NCBI RefSeq assembly: GCF_041270065.1
Contig: NZ_CP065958.1
Coordinates: forward strand, 62,001 to 126,000
Length of the DNA stretch: 64,000 nucleotides
Reading direction: 5' to 3'
Source of the DNA: Streptomyces fradiae
GTDB taxonomy: Bacteria > Actinomycetota > Actinomycetes > Streptomycetales > Streptomycetaceae
Part shown: in pieces, positions 51,323 through 59,923 of the stretch
Layout of the letters: each line of letters opens with the position of its first letter
Position numbering within the stretch: position 1 is the stretch's first letter
The notes under the pieces: model-generated
The model's input: only the letters and a program-made list of their open reading frames with translations
What the model was told of the DNA's origin: nothing
The model's database searches: none
Position numbers and translations under genes: made by a program

Positions 51323-52954
51323 ATGACCACGACCCCGCACACGCCCGTGCCGAACACACCGGACCCGGCGTCCGCGGACGCCCCGCCGATCGCCCTCCCC
51401 GTCACCGCCGTCACCTGCCTCGAAGACCGCGCCCACATCGAGCGCACCGCCCGGCTCACGCTCGAAGCGGGGGTGCGGCGGCTCCGGCTCGGACCGGTCA
51501 GCGCGCTGGCCGTCGACCGCACCCTGCACGCCGAGCTGACACCCGAACAGGCCGAACGGGCCGAAGGGCCAGAGGGTGCGCTCGACGTCCTGGACGTACG
51601 GATCGTCCGGGAGTGGACCCCGCGCGGGCCGCGCCCCTCCGCCGACGACTCCGCCCTGCGCCGGCGCGTCCACGCCCTCACCACCGAGCAGACGGCGCTC
51701 GAACAGCGGCGGGACCGGCTCGCGACCCGGCTCGACCTGCTCGCCGGGCTCGCCGCCGACCTGCTGCGCGAGATCGGCGAGGGCACGGGGTACGGGGAGA
51801 CCGACCCCGCGCGCTGGACCCGCGAGCTGGACCGGATCGACGCCGAACGCGACACGTACGCGGAACGCCTCGACGCCGTCGGCGCGGAGCTGACCCGGGT
51901 CGGCGAGGAGCTGGCCGCGGCCACGGAGGCGATGTACCAGGCGGAGGAGGAGCCGGCCGAGCTCGTCGGTCATGTCGAGCTGACGGTACGGGCCGCGGCG
52001 GCGGGCCCGGCGCTGCTGCGGGTCACGCATCTGACGCCCTGTGCGCTGTGGCGGCCCGCCTACCGGGCGGTGCTCGACGGGGAGTCGCTGACGCTGGAGA
52101 GCGAGGCCGTGCTGTGGCAGCGCACCGGCGAGGACTGGGCCGACGTCCGGCTGACCCTGTCCACGGCGAGGTCGGCGCAGGCGACCGAGCCGCCGAAGCT
52201 GGTCGAGGACCGGCTGACGCTGGTCGACCGCTCGGCGGCCGAGCGGCGCACGATCGATCTGGAGATGCGCGAGGAGACGATCTCGGCGCTCGGCCCCCTG
52301 CCGGTGGTCGGGCTCCCGGGCGTCGACGACGGCGGCGAGACGCGGGTGCTGTCCGCGCCGGCGCCGGTGGGCGTCCCCTCGGACGGGCGCGCCCATCGCG
52401 TACCGCTGAGCTCGTTCACGACGCCGGCGGTGGCGGAGTACGCGTGCTCGCCGGAGCTGTCGCCGCTGGTCACGCAGCTGGTGCGGTTCGACAACCGGTC
52501 GGGGCACGCCCTGCTCACCGGGCCGGTCGACCTGGTCCGGGCGAGCGGTTTCAGCGGCCGGGGCACGCTCGACTTCACGGCGCCCGGCGCGCCGGCCGAG
52601 CTGGCCTTCGGCAGCCAGGACGACTACCGGGTGGTGCGGCGGGTCGAGGAGACCCGGGACACCACCGCGCTCTCCCAGCGGACCGTGGTCTCGCGCACGG
52701 TGCGGGTGCATCTCTCCCGGCTGTCCGCGCCCGGCGAGGAGGGCGAGCGGCTGGTGACGGTGCGCGAGCGGATACCGGTCTCGGAGGTGTCGGCGGTGCA
52801 GGTGCGGGTCCGCAAGGAGGCGTGTTCGCCGGTGCCGGACGAGGTCGACGCGGACGGCATCGTCCGCTGGGACGCGGCACTGCCGCCGGGCGGGCGGCGC
52901 ACGCTCACCCTCGCGTACGAGATCACGGCGAAGTCGAACACCAGCGGCCTGTAG
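51323..52954 (+). CDS. DUF4139-family protein (MuiA-like), short form
   Basis: A 543-residue paralogue of the preceding protein, with the N-terminal domain (VTAVTCLEDRAHIERTARL), the coiled coil (about 120-210) and DUF4139 (WQRTGEDWADVRLTLSTA near 265-282) all present and no long insert. GGAGGAG precedes the ATG by 10 bases. The tandem suggests the two form a complex. It ends against a convergent glutaredoxin-like gene with a shared hairpin. Confidence 0.85.
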   Translation: MTTTPHTPVPNTPDPASADAPPIALPVTAVTCLEDRAHIERTARLTLEAGVRRLRLGPVSALAVDRTLHAELTPEQAERAEGPEGALDVLDVRIVREWTPRGPRPSADDSALRRRVHALTTEQTALEQRRDRLATRLDLLAGLAADLLREIGEGTGYGETDPARWTRELDRIDAERDTYAERLDAVGAELTRVGEELAAATEAMYQAEEEPAELVGHVELTVRAAAAGPALLRVTHLTPCALWRPAYRAVLDGESLTLESEAVLWQRTGEDWADVRLTLSTARSAQATEPPKLVEDRLTLVDRSAAERRTIDLEMREETISALGPLPVVGLPGVDDGGETRVLSAPAPVGVPSDGRAHRVPLSSFTTPAVAEYACSPELSPLVTQLVRFDNRSGHALLTGPVDLVRASGFSGRGTLDFTAPGAPAELAFGSQDDYRVVRRVEETRDTTALSQRTVVSRTVRVHLSRLSAPGEEGERLVTVRERIPVSEVSAVQVRVRKEACSPVPDEVDADGIVRWDAALPPGGRRTLTLAYEITAKSNTSGL

Positions 52955-52969
52955 GCCCTGAGGGCGGCC

Positions 52970-52996
52970 GGCCCGCCGCGTCAGGCGCGGCGGGCC
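52970..52996. terminator. convergent terminator hairpin
   Basis: GGCCCGCCGCG (52970-52980) pairs perfectly with CGCGGCGGGCC (52986-52996) over TCAGG. The right arm is the end of the glutaredoxin gene. Confidence 0.7.
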
Positions 52997-53418
52997 AGTC
53001 GCTCGCGCACCCAGGCGGGGCCGGGGTTGACGTAAGGGCGGCCGTCGACGAAGACCGTGGGCACGGTCTCGTTGCCGTCGTTGACCGCCCGCACGTCCGC
53101 CGCGGCCTCGGCGTCGCGCCAGATGTCGACCCAGTGCACCCGCCGCGCGTCCCGCCCGAGGCCGAACCGCAGCCGGATGCAGTACTTGCACCCCGGGCGC
53201 CAGTACACGACCGGCCACCCGTCCTCGGCGCTGCGCCGCCGCGCCTCCTCGGCGCGCAGCGACCTCGGGAACACCAGCGGTGAGTGCACCACGGCGAGCA
53301 CCAGGAACACCACGAGGAGGACACCGCCCTCGACGAGACTTCCCCGGAGCAGCACGGGCGTGGCCACGAGCAGGCCGGCGAGCAGGAACAGGGTCGGCAG
53401 GGTCCAGGCGCGTGTCAT
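52981..53418 (-). CDS. membrane-anchored glutaredoxin-like protein
   Basis: A 145-residue protein with two N-terminal membrane helices (about 6-22 and 30-48) and a C-terminal thioredoxin/glutaredoxin fold. The active CxxC is Cys77-Lys-Tyr-Cys80, and the cis-Pro is in ETVPTVF. It is a thiol oxidoreductase at the membrane surface, probably facing the cytoplasm. The ATG at 53418 follows a GTG two codons upstream; ribosome site weak. The hairpin at its end is shared with the convergent DUF4139 gene. Confidence 0.88.
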   Translation of the reverse strand: MTRAWTLPTLFLLAGLLVATPVLLRGSLVEGGVLLVVFLVLAVVHSPLVFPRSLRAEEARRRSAEDGWPVVYWRPGCKYCIRLRFGLGRDARRVHWVDIWRDAEAAADVRAVNDGNETVPTVFVDGRPYVNPGPAWVRERLARRA

Positions 53419-53453
53419 GCTCACGGAGGTTACGTGAAGGTCGGCGGTAAAGG

Positions 53454-54545
53454 TCAGCGGGACTGGAGGGACTTGACGTTGTCGCCGAAGGTCCAGTTCT
53501 TCGAGCCGTCCCAGTTGGCGGACCAGGTCATCAGGCCCTTCAGTTTGCCGGAGTAGTGGTTCCAGGCCTGGGCGACCTGGGAGGTGGTCATGTAGCCGCC
53601 GCCGGCGCCGGGCTGGGCGGGGAGGCCGGGAACCTGCTTGTCGTACGGGACGCGGATGGTGGTGCCCTGGATGACCAGGCCCCGGTCGAGGCAGTCGGTC
53701 TGGGCGACGAATCCGGCGACGGTGCCGGCCGCGTAGGAGTCGCCGGAGCAGCCGTACATGCTGCCGTTGTAGTACTGCATGTTGAGCCACCACAGGCGCC
53801 CGTTGTCGGCGTACTTCTTCACGATCGGGAGATAGGCACCCCAGATCGAGCCGTAGACGATGCTGCCGCCGGTGACGTACGCCGTCTCGGGGGCCATGGT
53901 GAGGCCGAAGCCGGCGGGCATCCGGGCGAGGACGCCGTCGATGATGTGGATGAGGTTGGCCTGCGAGGCGGAGAGGGTGCCGATGCTGCCGCTGCCGACG
54001 AGGCCGGTCTCGATGTCGATGTCGATGCCGTCGAAGTTGTTCGCCTTCAGGATCGGCACGATGGTCTCGATGAAGCGGTCGGCGACGGCGCGCGAGCTGA
54101 GGTCGATGCCCGCGGCGGCGCCGCCGATCGACATGAGGACGGTCGCGCCGGCGGCCTTCGCGCGGCACATCTCGGCGGGGGTGGGCACCTTGACGGTGCT
54201 GTCCATGCCGTTCTCCCAGAGCACCGTGCCGTCGGAACGGATCACCGGGAAGGCGGCGTTGATGACGTTGTAGCCGTGCGCGGCGAAGCGGGGGTCGTCG
54301 ATGGGCGCCCAGCCGAAGGGCGGGTGGACGCCGTTGGCGGCGCCGTCCCAGTTCTCCCAGTAGCCCTGGAGCACCTTGCCGGTGGGCTTCGGCTTGAGTG
54401 CGCAGGTCTCCGCGGCGACGGTGCCGGCGGTGGTCCTGGTGGGTGCGGCGCTCTCGGCCGCGGCGGGGGCCGCGAGCGCGGTGACGGCGGCGAGCAGGGT
54501 GGCGAGTCCCGCTCCGACGGCATGGACGATCCGGTGGCCTGACAT
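53454..54545 (-). CDS. secreted GH18 chitinase, single domain
   Basis: A 363-residue secreted chitinase. The signal peptide ends near residue 30 (AAA). The GH18 motif is full, FDGIDIDIE with Asp172, Asp175, Asp177 and catalytic Glu179. The barrel starts KVLQGYWENWD and ends WSANWDGSKNW. It lacks a binding domain, unlike chitinase 1, and belongs to a different GH18 subfamily, so the two likely act together. GGGAG precedes the ATG. A perfect dre-like palindrome 64 bases upstream predicts DasR control, in common with chitinase 1. Confidence 0.95.
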   Translation of the reverse strand: MSGHRIVHAVGAGLATLLAAVTALAAPAAAESAAPTRTTAGTVAAETCALKPKPTGKVLQGYWENWDGAANGVHPPFGWAPIDDPRFAAHGYNVINAAFPVIRSDGTVLWENGMDSTVKVPTPAEMCRAKAAGATVLMSIGGAAAGIDLSSRAVADRFIETIVPILKANNFDGIDIDIETGLVGSGSIGTLSASQANLIHIIDGVLARMPAGFGLTMAPETAYVTGGSIVYGSIWGAYLPIVKKYADNGRLWWLNMQYYNGSMYGCSGDSYAAGTVAGFVAQTDCLDRGLVIQGTTIRVPYDKQVPGLPAQPGAGGGYMTTSQVAQAWNHYSGKLKGLMTWSANWDGSKNWTFGDNVKSLQSR

Positions 54546-54608
54546 GCGTGCTCCCTGGGATGTGGGGGGAAGGGCCTGGGCATGAGGTACGGTCCCCACG
54601 ACCGTAGA

Positions 54609-54622
54609 TTGGTCCAGACCAA
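54609..54622 (-). promoter_or_regulatory. dre-like palindrome before chitinase 2
   Basis: TTGGTC-CA-GACCAA is a 6-base perfect inverted repeat containing TGGTCCAGACCA, identical to the third box before chitinase 1. It fits DasR binding. Confidence 0.82.
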
Positions 54623-54678
54623 CCGTCAACACCCGGGTCACGCACGGGACTTGGCGGGCAGGCGTGAGCCCTCCCCCG

Positions 54679-54957
54679 TCAGTCCGGCGCGGCCGACCGG
54701 TCGAGCTCCCGCCCGATCTCCTTCCGCAGCGGGGCGGCCAGCCGGTCGAGGTCGGACAGGAAGGCCAGACGCCTGGGCCTCGGCAGGTCGGAGAGGCGCT
54801 GCGCGTCCGGTGTGTCGGTGAGCGGGACCGAGTAGCCGGGCAGGAACTGGACGTCGCCGATCACGGCGAAGCCCGCGTCCAGGCGCCGTAGCACCGTCGG
54901 ATTCTCGCCACGCAGGGCCGTCCCGATGCGGTCCGTGCGCCAGTCGGCAGAAGTCAT
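54679..54957 (-). pseudogene. HIT-family protein remnant, core deleted
   Basis: A 92-residue frame that starts like the roughly 200-residue HIT-type proteins of Streptomyces (WRTDRIGTALRGENPTVLRR, then GFAVIGDVQFLPGY and RRLAFLSDLDRL). After about 70 residues it jumps to LRKEIGRELDR, which resembles the C-terminus of those proteins. The HIT core with the His-x-His-x-His site is missing. This reads as an in-frame internal deletion. It may still be translated, but a HIT hydrolase activity is not possible. The comparison is from memory of the family. Confidence 0.6.
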
Positions 54958-55082
54958 GCCCGCGAACCTACCGGGACGCGGGGGGCGCGAGGGCGGGCGC
55001 GTGGTGGGCCGACGCGGCCCGGCGCACGGGCCCGGACGCGCCCGGCGGGACTATCGTGGGGTGACGGCAGAGGAGGGTGACC

Positions 55083-55748
55083 ATGTCCGGACCGGCCCGA
55101 GCGCCCGACCGTCCGCACCCGCTGTTCGCCCGTTTCTACGCCGGGGTCGCTGGTCCCGCCCTCGACAAGGCCGGGGTCACCGAGCACCGCCGGCGGCTCC
55201 TCGCCGGGCTCACGGGCGAGGTCGTGGAGATCGGCGCCGGCAACGGTCTCAACTTCGCCCACTACCCGCCCGGCGTGCGCCGGGTCCTCGCCGTCGAACC
55301 GGAGCCGCGGCTGCGCGCCCTCGCCGAGGAGGCCGCCCGTACGGCCCCGGTGCCGGTGGACGTGGCGGCCGGGGTCGCCGAGGACCTGGCGGGGGTGGCG
55401 GACGCCTCGTACGACGCGGCCGTGGCGTGTCTGACGCTGTGCTCGGTGACCGATCCGCACGCCGCCCTTGCCGAGCTGCACCGCGTCCTGCGGCCCGGCG
55501 GGCAGCTGCGCTTCTTCGAGCATGTGCGCGCCGGGACCCCCGGGATGCGCCGGGTGCAGCGGGTGCTCGACGCCACCGTCTGGCCGCTGCTCGCGGGCGG
55601 CTGCCACACCGGGCGCGACACGCTGGCGGCGATCGAGGCGGCGGGGTTCGAGCCCACCTCGGTCGACACCTTCTCCTTCCCCGAGACCAGGATCCCCTCC
55701 CCCGCCGCGACCCACATCCTGGGCACGGCCGAGCGCCGCCCCGCCTGA
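55083..55748 (+). CDS. class I SAM-dependent methyltransferase
   Basis: A 221-residue Rossmann methyltransferase. Motif I is VVEIGAGNG (about 49-57), acidic residue in VLAVEPEPRLR, motif IV DAAVACLTLCSV. The FFEHVRAGTPG and GCHTGRDT segments resemble METTL7/UbiE-like members. GGAGGG five bases before the ATG at 55083 decides the start over the GTG at 55077. TATCGT (55052-55057) could be the -10. Substrate unknown. Confidence 0.9.
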   Translation: MSGPARAPDRPHPLFARFYAGVAGPALDKAGVTEHRRRLLAGLTGEVVEIGAGNGLNFAHYPPGVRRVLAVEPEPRLRALAEEAARTAPVPVDVAAGVAEDLAGVADASYDAAVACLTLCSVTDPHAALAELHRVLRPGGQLRFFEHVRAGTPGMRRVQRVLDATVWPLLAGGCHTGRDTLAAIEAAGFEPTSVDTFSFPETRIPSPAATHILGTAERRPA

Positions 55749-55830
55749 CGAGCCGGTCAGTTTCGGAGAAGCGGGTGCGGGCGGCCCGTTCCTAGGATGG
55801 GAACCAGCCGCACCGAGGAGAAGAGCAGTC

Positions 55831-56340
55831 ATGACGGACGCGAAGAAGGCACAGCGGAAGGCCACCACGCCCGCCCGGCGCACCGAGCGGACCGACGCCG
55901 CCGCCGACGGCTTCACCGAGGAGGAGCGCTCTGCGATGAAGGAGCGCGCGAAGGAGCTGCGGGCCGCATCGCGCGGCGGCTCCCGCGCGAGCAAGGCGGA
56001 GAAGGCGGCGGAGGCCGAGGCCGAGCTCCTGGCGAAGATCGCCGAGCTGCCGGACGAGGACCGCTCCCTCGCCGAACGGGTCCACGCGCTGGTCAAGGCC
56101 CATGCGCCCGCGCTCGCCCCGCGCCTCTGGTACGGGATGCCCGCCTACGCCAAGGACGGCAAGGTGCTGTGCTTCTTCCAGCCTGCGTCGAAGTTCAAGG
56201 CGCGCTACGCCACGCTCGGCTTCAACGACGTGGCGGCGCTGGACGAGGGCGTGATGTGGCCGACCGCGTTCGCGCTGACCGGGCTCGGGCCGGCGGTGGA
56301 GGACCGGATCGCCGCCCTCCTCAAGACCGCCGCCCGCTGA
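55831..56340 (+). CDS. DUF1801 (YdhG-like) protein
   Basis: A 169-residue protein with a basic, charged N-terminal 60 residues followed by a DUF1801 domain: LWYGMPAYAKDGKVLCFFQP and KFKARYATLGF. Family members include an iron-related YdhG group; function is not settled. GAGGAGAAGAG precedes the ATG, and TAGGAT 40 bases upstream may be the -10. It follows the methyltransferase by 82 bases on the same strand. Confidence 0.85.
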   Translation: MTDAKKAQRKATTPARRTERTDAAADGFTEEERSAMKERAKELRAASRGGSRASKAEKAAEAEAELLAKIAELPDEDRSLAERVHALVKAHAPALAPRLWYGMPAYAKDGKVLCFFQPASKFKARYATLGFNDVAALDEGVMWPTAFALTGLGPAVEDRIAALLKTAAR

Positions 56341-56385
56341 GCGCCTCCGGGGCGGCGAGCAGAGCTGGGCACGGGCAGCACGGGA

Positions 56386-56724
56386 TCAGGCCAGAGGTTC
56401 GGCGGCGATCTCGACGACCTGCGCGGGTCCGGCCCGGAAGACGGAGTTGGTCGCGGCGGCCGCGACCATGTGCGGGGCGAGGTCGTGCGCAGCCAGGGCC
56501 TCCCGCGAGGCCCAGTGCTCGACCAGCACGAAGCGGTCGGCGTCGCCGACCACCTGGTGGAGGTCGTACTGCAGACAGCCGTCCTCCGCCCGTACGAGCG
56601 GGGCGAGGCGCTCGTAGGCCTCGATCTGGTCGCGGCCGCGGCCCGGCTGCGTGGCGATGTGGACGTGCAGGCGTACAGGCTGAAGCTGGGGCTGGGTCTG
56701 GGGCTGCTGCGAAGGCTGTGACAT
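56386..56724 (-). CDS. ABM-domain monooxygenase-type protein
   Basis: A 112-residue dimeric alpha/beta barrel of the antibiotic biosynthesis monooxygenase family. Visible parts are the strand LHVHIATQPG, the AEDGCLQYDLHQ segment and the EHWASREALAAH helix. The first 16 residues are Gln/Pro repeats (QPQTQPQLQP) from a CAG/CCC-type repeat. It may be a small oxygenase or detoxifying enzyme. Divergent from the P450 gene over 180 bases, so both may respond to the same signal. Confidence 0.85.
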   Translation of the reverse strand: MSQPSQQPQTQPQLQPVRLHVHIATQPGRGRDQIEAYERLAPLVRAEDGCLQYDLHQVVGDADRFVLVEHWASREALAAHDLAPHMVAAAATNSVFRAGPAQVVEIAAEPLA

Positions 56725-56904
56725 GGGCAGGAGCCTAGAGCGGGAAGAGGCACGGGGAAACGCATTTCCGGTCGGGCGACGGGTGCCTGGGGTGGACCCA
56801 CCCGTTCCGGTGGTTTGGCCGAACTCCGCGTAGACCGAATAGATGCCCGAGGCATGTAGTGGGAGGACCGAAGACCCCGACGACCTCCGTCTGCGAGGAC
56901 CCCC

Positions 56905-58149
56905 ATGTCCGAAGTCGTGGCATTCCCCCAGAGCCGCACCTGCCCCTACCACCCGCCCACCGCCTACGATCCGCTGCGCGAGGAACGCCCGTTGTCCCGG
57001 GTCACGTTCTGGGACGGCCGGGAGGTGTGGCTCGTCTCCGGCCACCGGGCCGCCCGCGCGCTCCTCGCCGACCAGCGGCTGTCCACCGACTCCACGCGCC
57101 CGGACTTCCCGATCTCGGTCGAGCGTACGGCGGTGCTGCGCAGGCGGCGGCGCGCCGCGCTGCTCGGCTGGGACGACCCCGAGCACAACACCCAGCGGCG
57201 GATGCTGATCCCGAGCTTCGCCGTGCGCCGGATCGAGGGCATGCGGCCGCGCATCCAGGCCACCGTCGACCGGCTGATCGACGCAATGGAGGCGGCAGGT
57301 CCGCGGGCCGAGCTGGTGAGCGCGTTCGCGCTGCCGGTGCCGTCGATCGTGATCTGCGACCTGCTCGGGGTGCCGTACGAGGACCACGACTTCTTCGAGG
57401 AGCAGTCCCGGCGGCTGTTGCGCGGCCCGACGGGCGCCGACACCGAAAACGCCCTCGCCCTTCTGGAGAACTACCTCGGCGAGCTCGTCGACGGCAAGCT
57501 CCGCAAGCCGGGCGAGGGCGTGCTCGACGACCTGGTCGCCCGGCAGCGCCAGGACGGCAGGCCCGACCGGGCCGAGCTGATCCAGCTCGCGACGATCCTC
57601 CTTGTCGCCGGGCACGAGACCACGGCGAACATGATCTCCCTCGGCGTCTTCACCCTGCTCCGGCATCCCGAGCGCCTCGCGGAACTGCGCGCCGATCCCG
57701 CGCTGCTGCCCGTAGCCGTCGAGGAGTTGCTGCGCTTCCTGTCGATCGCGGACGGGATGCTGAGGGTCGCCCGCGAGGACATCGAGGTCGACGGGACCGA
57801 TGGGACGGACGGCGCCGAGGGTGCCGACAGGACCGACGGCGACGGCAGGGTGGTGATCCGGGCCGGTGAGGGCGTGGTCTTCTCGACCTCCCTCATCAAC
57901 CGCGATACCGCCGCCTACGCCGATCCGGACACCCTCGACTGGGACCGCTCGGCGCGCCACCACCTCGCCTTCGGCTACGGCATCCACCAGTGCCTCGGCC
58001 AGAACCTGGCCCGCGCGGAGCTGGAGATCGCGCTCGGCACGCTGCTGCACCGGCTGCCCGGGCTGCGGCTCGCCGCGCCGGTGGACGAGATCCCGTTCAA
58101 GCCGGGAGACACCATCCAGGGGATGCTCGAACTCCCCGTCACCTGGTGA
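56905..58149 (+). CDS. cytochrome P450, CYP105-like, with internal repeat insert
   Basis: A 414-residue soluble bacterial P450. I-helix AGHETTAN (about 235-242), ExxR Glu274-Arg277, and heme Cys363 in FGYGIHQCLGQ, so the enzyme is complete. Sequence and the ferredoxin neighbour resemble CYP105 systems, which hydroxylate drugs and macrolides. At residues 296-315 a TDG/ADR-type repeat of about 20 residues is inserted where other P450s have a short loop between beta strands. GAGGA lies upstream of the ATG. The ferredoxin starts 14 bases after the stop. Confidence 0.93.
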   Translation: MSEVVAFPQSRTCPYHPPTAYDPLREERPLSRVTFWDGREVWLVSGHRAARALLADQRLSTDSTRPDFPISVERTAVLRRRRRAALLGWDDPEHNTQRRMLIPSFAVRRIEGMRPRIQATVDRLIDAMEAAGPRAELVSAFALPVPSIVICDLLGVPYEDHDFFEEQSRRLLRGPTGADTENALALLENYLGELVDGKLRKPGEGVLDDLVARQRQDGRPDRAELIQLATILLVAGHETTANMISLGVFTLLRHPERLAELRADPALLPVAVEELLRFLSIADGMLRVAREDIEVDGTDGTDGAEGADRTDGDGRVVIRAGEGVVFSTSLINRDTAAYADPDTLDWDRSARHHLAFGYGIHQCLGQNLARAELEIALGTLLHRLPGLRLAAPVDEIPFKPGDTIQGMLELPVTW

Positions 58150-58163
58150 AAGGAGCCCGACCG

Positions 58164-58370
58164 ATGCACATCACCATCGACACGAACGTCTGTATCGGCG
58201 CCGGCCAGTGCGCCCTCGTCTCCCCCGACGTCTTCACCCAGGACGACGACGGCTTCGGGACCGTCGTCCCCGGCCGGGAGAACACCGAGCCCGGACCACT
58301 CGTGCGCGAGGCCGCGCGCGCCTGTCCGGTGCAGGCGATCACGGTGACGGAGGCCACGACGCCTGCTTGA
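58164..58370 (+). CDS. 3Fe-4S ferredoxin for the P450
   Basis: A 68-residue ferredoxin. Cys10, Cys16 and Cys54 (ACPVQAI) are the three ligands of a 3Fe-4S cluster; the fourth position is not a Cys. It passes electrons to the P450 immediately upstream (14-base gap, AAAGGAG ribosome site). It is the usual CYP105-ferredoxin pair. A reductase is not encoded in this window. Confidence 0.95.
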   Translation: MHITIDTNVCIGAGQCALVSPDVFTQDDDGFGTVVPGRENTEPGPLVREAARACPVQAITVTEATTPA

Positions 58371-58403
58371 CACCCGTCCCGTTCTCCCCGTACGAAGCTG
58401 ACG

Positions 58404-59822
58404 TCAGGCGCCGCCGTCGCGCAGGAGGAGGGCCGCGACCTTCTGCGCCGGCGCCGCCAGTTCGGCCTCCAGGGCCGCGGCGCGGTCCGGGTCGAGCACG
58501 AGTGCGGGCGGGCGCAAGTCGCCGCGGGCGAGGTTGCGGATGCGCAGGTGCGTGGGCGGGTGGGTGGAGTCGACACGGTGGCCGTGGAGTTCGGCGACGC
58601 GGCGCAGTCGCTCGTACTCGCGCTCCGGCACGGTCCGGACCTCGGCGGCGACGCGCTGCCACAGCCCCTCGGCCTGTACCTCGCGCCGGGCCCGGCCGCC
58701 GGTCCGGGTGCGGGCGGCGATGATCTCGCGTCGCAGCGCCGAGTCGGCGCTCCGCGAGACAAGCAGGCGCTGCAGGAGGCCGACGGCGGCGTCGCGGCCC
58801 GCGGTACGGGCGGCGGCGCCGTCGGCGAGGTACTCGGCGCGCTGGGTGGCGCGCAGGGTCGCCCCGTCCAGGAGCAGCGACAGGCCGTGCACGGCCCAGC
58901 GCGGCGGGGCGGTGAGCACATTGATGAAGGTGTCCGACAGGGAGTCGCCGTCCTCGCTCCGCGCGAGCATGTAGCGCCAGGTGTCGAGCGATCCCAGGGC
59001 GCTGCCGACGAGGAAACCGTGGCGGGTGTCGCCGTGGGCGTAGTGCCCGAGTTCGTGGCCGAGCAGCGCGATCCGCTCCTGCGGGTCCAGGGTGGCCCAC
59101 AGCGGCATGCCCAGTACGAGGACGCGGCGCCGGCGGATGCCGTACGCGCTGACGAAGGCGTTCACGTCCGCGTCGAGGACGACGAGGTCGACGCCCCGGG
59201 TACCGACGCCCGCCCCGATCTCGTCGATGAGGGCGAAGAGCCGGGGCGCGTCGGCGCGTTCCAGATGGGGCAGTTCGGAGCCCTTGCGGAGTCGGCCGAA
59301 GCGGGGGCGAAGGACGAAGGCGAGGGCGAGGAGCAGTCCGCCGACGGCGGGCTGGAGGCCCTCGCCCCAGCGGTCGACGAGCAGCCACAGGCCGATGACG
59401 GCCAGACCCACGGTGAGGCCGTGCACGGCCAGAGCCAGGACGGTCGCCAGCAGGGCGGCGCCGCCGGTGGGGCGGGAGGCGGCGGGCCCGTCCGCGCCCG
59501 GGGCGGCGGCCAGGTCGGCGAAGAGCTGCTCACCGTACCGGTGCGCGAGGGTGCGGCGCAGCCGTTCGACGCGGTCGGGCTCGGGCTCGTCGGGCGTGGC
59601 GTCCTCGGGGTCCACGTTCCAGCCGCAGGCGGTGCACCAGGTGACGAAGCGCGGGTCGACGGGGATCCGTTCGCCGCAGTCGGGGCAGTCGCGCGCGGTC
59701 GGCTCGGCGCCCCGTGTGCCCGTGCCCGTGGCGGTGGCTGTGGCTGTGCCCGTGGCCGTGGCCGTACCCGTATCCGTATCCGTAACGGCGCTGGTCGGTC
59801 TGCCCGGCGTGTCCTTCGTCAT
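58404..59822 (-). CDS. M48-family membrane metallopeptidase with zinc ribbon
   Basis: A 472-residue membrane peptidase of the HtpX/Ste24 group. Hydrophobic segments at about 122-150 and 156-173 lead to the active HELGH at 256-260 (GHELGHYAHGD). The N-terminus carries a zinc ribbon Cys46-x2-Cys49, Cys63-x2-Cys66. Before it a Thr/Asp/Ala/Gly repeat is encoded by a slippage-prone hexamer tract (59713-59785). The ATG at 59822 has AAGGGGTGGGG upstream and is preferred to the GTG at 59828. The third zinc ligand should be the Glu in RAEYLADG. Confidence 0.88.
   Translation of the reverse strand: MTKDTPGRPTSAVTDTDTGTATATGTATATATGTGTRGAEPTARDCPDCGERIPVDPRFVTWCTACGWNVDPEDATPDEPEPDRVERLRRTLAHRYGEQLFADLAAAPGADGPAASRPTGGAALLATVLALAVHGLTVGLAVIGLWLLVDRWGEGLQPAVGGLLLALAFVLRPRFGRLRKGSELPHLERADAPRLFALIDEIGAGVGTRGVDLVVLDADVNAFVSAYGIRRRRVLVLGMPLWATLDPQERIALLGHELGHYAHGDTRHGFLVGSALGSLDTWRYMLARSEDGDSLSDTFINVLTAPPRWAVHGLSLLLDGATLRATQRAEYLADGAAARTAGRDAAVGLLQRLLVSRSADSALRREIIAARTRTGGRARREVQAEGLWQRVAAEVRTVPEREYERLRRVAELHGHRVDSTHPPTHLRIRNLARGDLRPPALVLDPDRAAALEAELAAPAQKVAALLLRDGGA
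59713..59785 (-). repeat. hexamer-type repeat in the M48 gene
   Basis: Imperfect repeats of GTGGCC / GTGGCT / GTATCC units encode alternating Thr-Gly, Thr-Ala and Thr-Asp dipeptides at the N-terminus of the metallopeptidase. Changes in copy number would stay in frame for six-base units. Confidence 0.7.
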
Positions 59823-59923
59823 CCCCACCCCTTGTGATCACTCATGTGAGAGGGGACCCTACCTGCGGCGTGACTCGCCGGCTTCGGGGGAATCCGGGGG
59901 AATTCGGGGGAAGGGGCAAGGGG

